A stretch of 52,465 nucleotides of DNA from Gonium pectorale (Eukaryota > Chlorophyta > Chlorophyceae > Chlamydomonadales > Volvocaceae): NCBI GenBank assembly GCA_001584585.1, contig LSYV01000003.1, forward strand, positions 490,020 to 542,484, in the 5' to 3' direction. This document shows, one piece after another, positions 1 through 12,000 of the stretch (positions are counted from its first letter, which is position 1; every line of letters begins with the position of its first letter). The position numbers and the translations under genes are program-made. The notes below the pieces were generated by a model. It saw only the letters and a list, made by a program, of their open reading frames with translations. It was not told the DNA's origin and ran no database searches.

Positions 1-3000
1 ACAGCCTCTCAGGCGTCGAGCCGTGTACCAACAGCCGCAGGGTGCCTGGGCTTCTGAGCTTGGCGACCACTCCTGCCCCCATGCAAGCGTGCTACGGAGC
101 CTCCCCCAAACCAACCATCCGCCCATCCATACCTCCCGGCTCATGCCCGAGCGGATGGTCCTGTTCCTGTAGGCGTCCAGGAGGGACTGCATGGACAGCG
201 CGTCGCTAACGATGTCTCCATAAGAGTTGATGGACCGGTCGGCGGGCGGGGCCCACTCGGCGCCTAGGACAAGCCTGGGAGGAGGCGAGGAAGAAAGGGG
301 CACGCGCCAGGTTCAAGTAATAGTAGCATCTGCATCATTAGCACCTGTAAGCAGGGGACTCGGAACTCGCCCGGGGGATCCCGTGCCGATTGCAGCCGAA
401 AACGGCCGGCTGTATGCTGCATGGCTGTGAGATGCGTTGGGTTGTGGGACCGGGGCTGCACGCCACCTACTCGGCTTGCGACGCCCACCGAACCTCCCTT
501 GTGGATTTTCCACACTGAGCGCCCCCACCTGGCCCATGCCAGCGTGTGCCAGTCGCTGTAGGACATGTTCACATAGACGTGCCAGTCCACCGCGTCGCGC
601 AGCAGCTGCTCGCCCAGCGCCCGGCGCCACGCCGGCACACGCTGGGTCTCCAGCTCATTCCACTCGGCGCGTTGCGGGGCAAGACCGGTGGGCAGCGGCG
701 CGGCGGGCGAGGGGCGCATCGCGGCCGACTGCGAGCCCACCAGAAACAGAGCCCAGGTGTTGAGGTAGGTGTCGGTCCTGAGAGGCCATGATGGTCAAGG
801 AATGCGTCAGCCACAGTCACGCGTACTAGACGCGATTGCCTCGCCTGCACGGGTGTGCGTGTGGGCCGCCGAGAAGCTCACTGTCCCCCGAGACAGCGCT
901 GCAGCCGCAATCCACCGACTACAGATCACATACCATCCCACAGCACGAGCACGCACCTATGCGGGTGCCAGTTCTGCCACCGCCTCAGGTCGCTCCACAG
1001 CAGACCGTACTCCGCGTCAGTGAGCGCCTGCAGGTCCGCGAAGGCCCCCGTGATGGCCTCGTCCTGGGCCATCGACGTGGCCTGCCCATAGTTGAGCAGC
1101 AGGGGCGGCAGCAGCGACCACAGCACCGCGGTGGGGGCGTACGGCTCGTCGCTGCGGAGGGCAAGAAAGGGATGTAGTGAAACAAGATTGCGGTCACGCC
1201 ACATCATAATCCCCCCGCCGCACCTGTACTCCTCGGCCGCCAGCAGTCCGCCGTACAGGGTCGTCAGGAAGGGGAAGTTGCCCACACCCGCGGTGAGAGT
1301 CAGGTTGCCTGGGGCAGGAGGGGAGGGGGCACGTGCATAGGGAGAGGGCCAGAATGGGCACATGACGGCATACTGAGACACACTAAGATGCAGGAACATT
1401 CCTCGCTAGTACAGATGTTTGGAGCGATTCGTGGCCCGGCCCTGGAGCAGCCGCCGCCCTTGCAAGCGCCGTGCTCGGCAGGGAACAGCTTATCCGGTGG
1501 CCGCCCCTCTTGGCCCCCCACACCCCCTTCCCTCACCGCTCCCCGGGACCGCGTCCGGCAGCTCCACGCCCTCCTGCCAGGCCGCCGCACTGCCGTTAGC
1601 CGCCAGCGCGAACGAGGTGGCCACCCACACATCGCCCTGGGGGGCTGCGGAAAGCAGGGGAAGGGTATGGAGGCGACGTCCACAGGGGCGGCCGATGCTG
1701 GGCCGGGCCCCATGGCCGACAGTAGCTATACGACGGCCAAGCTTGCAGGCGTAGGAACGGTAGGTGCAAACGCAGGCATACGCGTATCGCAGCCACCGAT
1801 CTTATGCAGCTATAACCGCCTCGAGATCCTCGTCGTCCCCAGCCACATGCCATCCCCTCCCCCTGCCGTCCCCTTCTCCCCACGCCTCACGTTCCACCGC
1901 CAGCTCCATCGACAGCCCGTCCCGGCCGCCGCCCGCCTGGCTGTCCGCGGCCGTGAAGGTGAGGTTGGCCCGACCCACAGCCACGCCCTTGAACGAGAAG
2001 CGGACCTGGGGACGGGGAGGGGACGGGAGCAGGGCGGGTCGTGGGGCGGCCGGCCAGCAAGGGGCGCTTTAAGGCATTGCAAAGGCGCAGCGGCACTGCC
2101 CTCGCCCACGGCAGAACCGTACAAGTAGCATGACAAACGTATCAAGGCTGGTAAGCAGGCGCCGGCCGAACCCCCTGAATACACGCCAACACCCTCGTTC
2201 GCCACCGGGAAGGCCCCCGCCCACCTCCTGACGCAGCCATCCGTGCATTCCCGCTCCCTCCGTCCCCCCCGGGCGCCCCCACCTCCTTCTGCAGCCCTTC
2301 CCCGGCCATGAATGACACCGTCCTGCTCTTGGAGCCCACCGCCGATAGGGGGCTGGAGGAGGGGTCAGCCAGCTGGGGAAGGAGCGGGCGGGGAGTGCGA
2401 GTCAGTCACTCAGCCAACACGATGATGCGGGGGGAACCGACGACCGGTAACATTTAGCTGTTGGTTCTGCCATGACGACATTGATGCTTACGGAGGCCGC
2501 TGCGTCCCTGAACTCGCATACCCCTCTCACCGCTGCTCCGCCCTCCCATGCCCCGTGCCCCTCCCCCCCCCGGCTCCTCCGCACCTTCATGGTCAGGGTC
2601 ACCGTAGCGGGCGCCGAGCCCACTGTCACGAGCACGCCCGCCTCGAACGAGTCGCCCACGCGCACGAAGCGGGGCACGCTGGCGGTCAAGGACAGCCGCC
2701 GCCGAACAACCAGCTTGGCCTCGGCGGCGCCGTAGCGAGCAGCCCCGCCCGCTGGCCGCGTAGGCGCTGGCGGGACGGGGCAGGGACGGGGCAGGGTTGA
2801 ACACATCATTAGTTGAACGCATCTTAGGTCGCCTTTCCAAAGTTAGGAAAGGCGACCAGGGGCCAGAGAGCTCGGGAGCCAGCTGGTAGCATCGGAAGCG
2901 TCAAGGCGGCCGCAACCCCGGCCCCTGCGGTATGCCTCGGACCCGCCTGCCCCGCCCTCCAAGCCCCACCCCTCCTCCATCCCCGCACCGTATCACAAAG

Positions 3001-6000
3001 GAGCCCAGGTTCTGCGGGGCGGTGAAGTTGACCCGCGTGACGCCGTCGTTGCCGGGGGAGGCCACCGCGAACAGCGGAGTCACGCGGAAGGTGGAGGCGC
3101 TGCGGACAGCGAGGTCCACCGTCGAGGAGTCGCCGATGGCCCATTCAAAGCTGGGTGCAGCTGCAAACGGCGGGAGGGGTGGGGAGGGGAGTGAGGCAAT
3201 CGGGGCCGGGCGGTGGCCCACTGATCACTTGCTGCTCGGCCTCTACATCAACCTGCAGCCGGTCCGCGCAAGGGGCAGGAGGTCCGCTGGCCCCGGCGCC
3301 CGAGACCGAGCAAACGAGTTCAACCAATGCGATCTGCGCCCCTTGGGATAGGTGAGGGCTTCGCTGCTTTGCGCTGCGCTATTTCAGCCGCTTGCGGGTC
3401 ACCGCGACAAACAGCACTGGCATCGGCAGGCTAGTCGCGACAAAGCCCACAGTTCGGCGGTGGCAAACGGGGGTGGCAACAGGCCGGCTACCTGACGCAC
3501 CCACCCACCCCATGCGGGACGACACACGCCATCGGCTTCTCCATTGAGCACGCCTGACAGCGAACCCCGCCACCTCCAGAAAGGCTGGACTGGCGGTACC
3601 CAGCCCGCCCTTCACTGCCTTTGCCGCTGCACTTACGGGAGGGCTGTCGTCCCACCGGAGGAACTGGGCACGGCGCGGCGCGGAAGCACGGCCGGCGGGT
3701 GGGGGGGGGGCGGGGCACGGCGGGTATGGTCAGGTGGGCTGCTCGCTTCTCAGTATACCATGGAGGGACAGGCCCGCGTCCCGCCCGCCCGCCCGCCCGC
3801 ACACCGCTGGGGACCATGCGGTGGCGCCTGCGTCTCGCGGCGCGGCCCAGCGACACCGAGGAGGGCGTACAGCGAACCTCGCGGCACGCGCCTAGTCAGG
3901 AGGACCAGCGCCGACAATGCGCCGTATCCGGTCCACACATCCACACTGCCACACGGAAACCCGGCCCTCCCCCCCTATTCCTCCCGCCTCGGCTGGCGGG
4001 GGCCCTCCTACAAGGGTTGGCCCCCGCTGCACTGCGTCGCTCCCCCCCCCGAGAGCAAGGCCCCGCGCGGCTCACACATCATGGAGGGCATCAGCGGGGG
4101 GTTGGGGCCGCGGTAGTAATTCCACGCGCCCTGCGGTGCACGGACCGGGAGTCAGTGGTCACCGTGCCCAACTGCTCCGCAAGCCGGCGTGCAGCCCAGT
4201 CGGCCGCCAGCCGCGCCAAAGCGCAATGTCGAAACACCGAACTTGTGTTGCATACGGCGGGGCGTGTTGCGGCGCGGTAGGAAGGGGGTTGCGGCGCGGT
4301 GCGGCTACCCCTAGCAGAGGAGGGGCGAGGCGCGCCTCGCCGCTGCAAACGCTAGTCACCGCGTGGTGGATACACTGGTGTCCACTGGTAGCAGTACGGC
4401 ATGCCCATCCCAATGACCCCTTGTCCCCCTGCCCCCCTGCCCCCTCCCTCCGCGCCTACCGGAAAATAGGTAAGCGCCCAGGAGTGCTGAGCCAGGTAGT
4501 CCTGGTCTGCCATGTCCACTGGCCTGGTTTGGTAGTTACGGTCGGCGCCCTGCCCCACGTCGGTGTCGACGGGCAGCCAGGGGTCCAGTTGGGTGAGCCT
4601 AGGGGTGGTGAGGGAAGGGGGAAAGGGGGGGAGAGGGACACAGCGTGCCGTGGGGCGGCGGGTGAGGAAGATGAGGAAATATAGATTGTGAGAGAGGGTG
4701 AGGTAGAGATTCCTCCATAGGGTTCCTCCATAGGGTCGCAGAGCGCCATACCTTACATACGGCTCTGATGGTATCTAGTGCGGCCACACAAACACACACA
4801 TACACACCTGTACAGCAGCTTGTCGATGACAGCCCGTACGGCGCTGGCCGAGATGCGGTATCCCTGGCTGTCGGACACGCTGACGTCCGAATAGAGCCTC
4901 AGCACCATGGCTTGCTGCACGTCGGTCAGCTCGTACGGCAGCAGATCCAAGAATGCCTGGTCCACGGCGTACACGGTCACCTCCAGCGGGCTGTCCGCGG
5001 GGGGCGAGTCGACGGTCACGGAGATCTGCCGGGATGGGGAATAGTCCGGGTATGTGACCTATGGCAATACCCGTTGGGGAATGAAAGGCGGCAAGGAGGT
5101 TCGAGGCCGGGTGCACGACCGGGTAGCGAATGTGGCCCGGACAGCCCGCCTTGGCCCTGCCCTCACCTGCGCCGTGGCCCCCGGCTCGATGGCGATCAGC
5201 TCCTCCCGGCTCGCGTCCTGCACGCTGACCCCGCCGCCGCCCGCCGCGGCCACGGCCACGGCCACCTCCAGCGGCGGAGCGCTCTCGATGGCGAGGCTTG
5301 CATCGAGGCGGTGCGAGTGCGGCGCGGCGGGGTCGAACACCGCGCTCACGGCCAGCTGGTCCCGCGGCGGCAGCACGGGGGCGTCGCCGGGGCCGGCGCG
5401 GGGCACGTCGAGCAGCGCCGTGAGGGAGCAGCCACCCACGCACTCGGCGCCCAGCGGGCCGATGGACACCTCGGCCAGCGAGCCAGCCGCAACCTGGGAT
5501 CGGAAGAGGGGCGGGAGAAGAGGCGGGCGCGCAGGAGGGGGTCCAGGTGACCGGAGGGCAAGTTCCCGAGCGCAGGGTATGGCGATGCTAAGCACGCAAG
5601 GGGGAAAGGGGCAAACGGCGCCTCCCTCCGCCCTGTGCCCCTGGCTCACCGCGGGCACCAGGATGTGGCGGATGTTGTACCCGTTGCCCCACACCACCAT
5701 CATCCTCGCGTTGGCATAGGGGTTCTCGAGGTACAGCTTGGGCCGGTCGCCCATCTGGTAGCCGTCGGGCCTGCCGAAAGGTGGGATTTTGGTTGGGGTT
5801 GGGGTCGGTGACGGGGCCGCTTTGCGATGTGCGCTGTGGATGCAGCGGTAGCGGTCATGGGGGATAGCGGTCGGGGGGGCCCTCGGCTTGGGGAGGTGTG
5901 TTATGTATGGGAGGTGTGTGTGCGGATAGGGGTCGGCACTGGTGGGGTTCCTCGAGGTCCAGGGCTGATGGCAGGTGCAGGTGCTCTCAGCGGCCGGGGC

Positions 6001-9000
6001 TTACGCAGTACTGCCCACACCGCAGCACATGCGGAGCGTGCAGCTTCCGAAGCTATCCACAGCTGTCCTGCTGCCGGCAAGGCAAGGCAAACCCGACAGA
6101 GCGTCACCCAACTTGTCGAGGAAGATCGACGGCAGGTCGTAGCCATCCAGTGGCTCCCGCGCCCACTCGGTTGCATTGCGGCCTAGGAGTATGGGCCTGG
6201 GGATGCATGCCGAGGTGGGTCCGCCGGGCACACGCAGCGCGGCCGGCACGTCGGCGCAGGCGCGCAGCTCGTAGCGGCCGACGCAGGGGATCGCCAGGCG
6301 GCAGGGCGGCGAGGAGGCGCTGCCAGCCAGGCCCGCGCCGCTGGCGACGGTGCAGGTGATTGGGGCGGCGCAGGAGGGCTGGCTGGGGGCGGTGGCGTTG
6401 GGGTTGGGTCGCAGCGTGACGGTGACAGGCAGGCCGGGGAGGGCCTCGCCGTCGGCAGCCTTGGCGTCCACAGAGACAGCGAAGGTCACGCCGGGGATGC
6501 CTGTGACCAGGGAGCGCGTCAGGCTGAGCGACAGCGGCGCATCCACCAGGCTGCGGAAGGGGAGGGAGGGTGGGAGGCGGGCACGGCGTTGGGAGATGGG
6601 GCGCGGATGGGACCATTGAAACCTCCATGACATGGCGCGGTAGATAACAAGGAGGGCAATGCAGGCTGCGGTACGCGGAGCACGTCGCCTGAGGTCGTGA
6701 GACCCGTGGAGCACGGGGCCCTGCAACGGACTGGCGCCCTGCGCCGTCAGTGGGGACGCAGCCATCCCGCCAGACCCCTGCCGCTGGTGGCGGCGCCTGC
6801 CGTCCTCTACCCCACTACAGCCCTTGGCCTGAACTCGGTCCGTCCGAGCACAGTCGCCCCTGACCGCCCGCGGAAGCCCCCTAGCCCCCTACCCCACCTT
6901 CCTGCAGGCCCCCGCCGCGTCCTTATGCGCTCCCGTGACATGCATACACGCCTTTCCAACCACGCTACTATCCCCCGCCGCGTCCTTGTGCGCTCCCGTG
7001 ACATGCATACACGCCTTTCCAACCACGCTACTATCTCGCCCTGACTAAGTGCGACAGTGCTTTGGGAGCCAGGGCGGGCTCCCCAGTCATCCTCTTCCCG
7101 CGTGTGGCCTCCCTCACCTGACGCTGGCATATTTGGTGATCCGCTCTCGTGTGGGTCCGACCCATGCCACGTTAATGGCCATCGACGAGGACATGTAGGT
7201 CCGGTTCCGCTCGGGCAGCGCCCCCAGGTCGATGGTGGCGGACGCGGCCCCGGAGGCGTCCGTCGTTAGCGACAGCCGCGCCCCGCTGGGGTAGGCGCTC
7301 CAGCTGAGCGTCACGGCCTGCCCCTCCAGCGATGCACCGATGTAGCTCACGGCGGTCACGTTGACCACCACGCGGCCGGTCTTGAGCGACCAGGAGGGAG
7401 CCTCCACCTGCGGGCAGGGAGGGAGGGCGCGTGTACTTGTGTGTGCGTGTGAGGCAGAGGGCATGGGCGGGTGAACGTCGGCTTGGTAGCAGTGCGTGAT
7501 TGACACGAGCACGGCAGCGCCCGCGTAGCCCGTCGGCACCTTGCAGCTCGGGGCAGGGCAGGGCAGGGCGGGTCCATTGAGGGGCCATAACGGTGTCAGC
7601 GCCGGGCCATGCCTTGAGACGTTGGAAGAGGTCTCTGGCTCCGCCAGCTCAAGGTGCCCATCCCAGGCGGGCCGCATGGCAAACGCAAAGCGCCACCCCA
7701 CACCTTCCTCCCGTTCCGGACTCTGCGCGCGCCAAAGCCCACGCCCCCACCTGCAGCTCAGCGGTCGGCGGCCGTGGTTCCCCAACCACGAAGCCCTCCG
7801 AGGCAACCCGGATCCAGTCCGCAAAGGCGGCGCTGTCCGTCACGGAGGGCGGTGCGGGCAGGCCGCCGCCGGGCCGCAGCTCGTAGGCCGAGCCGGCGGG
7901 CGGCAGGAGGAGGGTGAGCGAGTAGCTCTGCAGGCGGGCATCCGCCGGCACCGGGATTTCGCCGTGCAGCGTGCCGGCGGTGCCGTTGAACTGAGGGGCA
8001 GGGCGGCGGGGATCCGGCGCAATGGACACAGGTGCAAAGCGGCGTGGCAGGTTTGGCAAGAGGGAGGGGTGTCTGTCGGGGGGGGGGGCTGGGAATGCAG
8101 TCGGGAAGAGAGGGCGCTCCTCGATGTGTGTGTGGCTGGGGGGGGTGTAGGCCCATGCTGAACACCACGATGCTGGCGCGTCCCGCGGGGCGCAGACCGC
8201 CCGCCGGAGCAGGGCCAGGCGAGCACGCATGTGGCAGTGGCAGTGGGAGGCTTCGGCCGGAGCTGAGGGCGCACGTGCGGCAGAGCAAAGAGAACTCACC
8301 CACGTGAACTCACCCACGTGCGACGCGGGCACACCCAACAGCCGGAGTTTCCCGCTCAGCATTTATAGCACGCGCTGAGGGCCGCTGAGGGGGGGCCGCA
8401 ATGCCCGGCATCGGCACCCGCACCCCAAACCCACCACCGCCAGTATCCGCGCAGCGGCGTCCGCGGCCTCGGAGTAGTAGTCCCCGTCGCCCGCGAGCCA
8501 GCTGGGCGACACGCTGATCAGGGCGTGGCGGGTGGTGGGCAGCTGCAGGCCCGACGGGGTGGCCCACTGGGCGAAGCCTGCGCGGCGTTGCGGCAGCAGG
8601 GGCCAACAGGTTGCAAAGCGCTCTCCCCAGCGAAACTGGGGGTGGGGCACGGCATGCCGGATAGCCGGAACCTGCTGAGGGTTTGGACGGGACAAGGGGA
8701 GGCGGACGCGACCAGGGGACCGCAGTCCTAGCCAAGCACCGGGAGCTGATGCGACGCAGGAGTCACAGGCATCCACGCTGCGGGGCTTCACGGCAAGCCC
8801 AACACGAACACGAACACGAAGGCCGTCTGCGGAGAGCGGGAGTCCCTCGGAAAGGCCGATGTGGAGAGCCGCGTGGCCGTGACCTGTCCACTGCAACCGG
8901 CGGATGGAGAGGCGCAGAACGGCGAACACCATGCCTTCCTCGCCTTGGCACACTTTCGCGGCCCACCTGTGACCTTGACCGAGTCGCCCGGCGTCACCAC

Positions 9001-12000
9001 CTTCCGGTCCAGGACGAGCCGTCCCAGCACGGGCGGCGGGCCTGTGGCGCCCCGGACGGTGCCGCTGCTGGGCAGCAGCGCCAGGCGGGGCGCGAAGGAG
9101 CCGGCGGCGGGGGGCGCCCGGACCAGCGTGTGCAAAAGGTAGCCGGGCTGCGTCGGCGACGGGGCAGGGGGGGTGGGGTGGGGTGGGGGGTGTTTCAGAG
9201 GCAAAGGCCAATGTCGCGATGAGCTCGCGCTGGCAGCCGCGAGGACGCACTGGCGGTGTGTGTGTGTGTGGTCCCGGGGGGGGTCGGATGGGCGGCAGGA
9301 GGGGCGGGAGCAGGGGCCCACGTGTGCGGAGGGCTGAGGGCTGTGACGTGCGTCTGACCGACGGCTTTGGACCTTCCCCACCGTATAACCCTATCACAGC
9401 TAGGGGCGGTCCAGGCGGGTGCCGAGGGGGCGAGGGAACGCGGAAAAGTGGGGGCGGCCCCACTCCCCAGGGTCCAGGCTGTTGCAGTTGAGGTGGCAGC
9501 AAGCGCCCCGCCCCAAACGGGGGTACGGGCTTGCCGCCCCGCCCATCGGCGGGCACTCACAATGTCCCGGAGGAGCGGCGCGAGGTCGACGGTGCACGTG
9601 CCGGCGGCGTCGGTGGCGCAGGAGGCGGCCAGGACGGGGGTAACCTGCGGCGGGCGGACAAGGGCGGGGACCGGGGCAGGAACGGGGACGTGGCGCGTGC
9701 GCTCTCGGGCCGGCGCACGGTGCACCTTCCAGCATGAGGAAATGCTCTTGTGCTCGATGTGAGGTTGCATCCCTGCGTCCCAAGGCCCCTGCGTCCCAAG
9801 GCCCCTGCCGTTGTTCCTGCTGGCGCCCGCGTGCCCACCAGCCGAGGTGCGCCCCCGGCGGCTGAGCCTGCAGGTGCACACCGCCCCCGGCAACGGTGGC
9901 GTGTCGCCCTTATCGGCAGGCTGAGCAGCTCCAGGCGCCCAAGGGACTCAGCGACTAGTGGCCGTCGCGCCTCCGCCCCCTGCGTCCGCCAACGGCACCC
10001 CCCGCCCGGCCGCCGCACCAGGCCGTACTGGGTCCCGTAGAACGACACGTTGGCGCCGGCCAACGGGCCCGCGCCGCCCCGCAGGGAGGTGTCGGTGACC
10101 CAGGCGATGAGCCGCGGACCCGACTGGAAGACGTGGACGGCCACGTCCGTCCGCAACACGACATGGGTGTTGGCGCTGTCAGAGGGCCGCAGGCTCGACG
10201 CCTGGGAGCGGGGTGGTGTGCGGGGGCAAGGGAGCGGTGGGCAAGGCGCAGAGAGGCGGTGGTGTCGGGTTCAAGGGCGGGCATTGCGGGCTGGCGGCGG
10301 ACAGGCGCGCACGCGGCACGGCGCGGAGGGCCGTCCGGAACGACTGGAGCGCGGGTCTGCCCCACAACGCGGGCCGCGTATGTGCCAAATTTCCAAATGA
10401 CCCAGGTCTCTCCCCATGAGAGGCCGTTTCACGTCTGTGGTCTGCGCCGGGCTGGCCCAGCGGGTGCTGCGGTCCGCCCGACGAGTCCGTGTAATGTCGC
10501 TGTGGTGCACTGGCGAGCGGGCCCACGCCCCTCACCCGGGCTGCCGTCTCCCCAAGCCCGTCCGTCCCCGTTGACCCGTCACCGTCCGCCCCGCTCCGTC
10601 CGCCCCGCTCCTAAATTCGTAATCCCCCTCGCCCGCCCTGCCCGACGGTCCCCCGCTACAAGGCGACCCCCCTTCTACACAGGCAAACCAACAGCCAGAG
10701 CCAGAGCCAGAGCGGGGATAAGCAGCCACCGACCCCCACCCTCCCCCCGACCCAGGAGGCCGCGCGGGGTATCCATCTCGTTCTTATCAAACCTACGTTC
10801 CAAGACTCGCGCCCAGCACCCACCCGCCCACCCACCCAAGGGTCGCAACAGGAGTGCACAATCTGTAAGCTGGCGTCCCCCAGCGGCAGCCGGACCTCCG
10901 TCCATCCGGCACCCGACCCGGGGGTCAGGAGCTCCCTGGGCACCGTTACGCGGGTGGTGGGCGCACCCAGAAAGCCCCAGGGGTTCCTGGGGTCGTAGTC
11001 TCCCTGGTGGAAGGGTGAAGGGGCGAGAGCGTGCAGCAGGAATTGGGGCGGGGGGTGGTAGAGCTGGCTGCGGTGGGTTGGTGGATTCGGCAGGGCATGG
11101 GGCTGCAGGGGCCCAAACCAGGGGCAGGGCATTCGCTTCCTTCAACTGCCGGGATGGAAAGCGTCCATGTCGATGGATGCAGGATGCGCGAAAGTTGCCC
11201 GGTCCGCACACAAGGCGCAGCTTGATTTCGTGTTGTTTCAAGTGCGGCACCCAGAGCACCGCAACTGCGGCGCGCACTGGGGGCTCTGGCTTGGGCTGCC
11301 GCAGGGGAGACCGCGAATTGCTACTTTACGAGGGAGGAGCGGAGGGCAACGCCCGGTCACTAAACCCGCACCCCACTCGACCCTAAACCGCACCCCAAGA
11401 GTGGAAAGCCACGACCGCAGCCCATCTCGGCTGCCTCCTGCCCCTGCCCGACCACAGGGCCCTCGCCCGCATGCGAACGCTTGCCTGCAGGAAGCGCATG
11501 AGCTTCAGTACGTCCGCCTTCCGCGAGGTGTCTATCACAAAGGACCACAGGCTGCGCGTGAAGTTGGCCGGGGGGGAGCGGGGCGCTGCTGCTGACAGGT
11601 CACGGTGCGACGGCTCCCTCGTGACATACGGCCAATCGGACAGGGCGCCGCCACCGCCACCGCCACCAGCACCGTCGCCAGACTCCAGCAACGCTAGGTT
11701 CGCGCCGTATAGCATGGTTAGCGGCGTGAATTGGTAGGGCACGTCCCAGGTGGAGAAATTGGCGGCGGAGGCCTGCCGAAAGCCAGGATCAGGATGTTTG
11801 AGGTGAGTGGTGTGAGGCGTTAACGAAAGGCTCCCTTGCGAGCAGCAGGCCACACAATGGAATTTCCCTCCCTCCCTGCCTCGCCCGCGGCGGGTCGGCC
11901 TCCGCCCTTGGCACCCATACATCAGCCTGTTCGGAAGGGCCAGGGTATCCCTAACTCGACAAGAGTCCGCCGCCCTGCACCTCCTCCACGTGCCCTTCAC

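Noticed and set aside
9765..9810. Short tandem cctgcgtcccaaggcc units
   Set aside because: Two and a half copies in an intron, no sign of function; not a CRISPR-like array because there are no spacers.
10133..11386. 417-codon plus-strand frame
   Set aside because: It spans introns and exons of the alpha-2-macroglobulin gene on the other strand and has Arg/Pro/Gly shadow composition.
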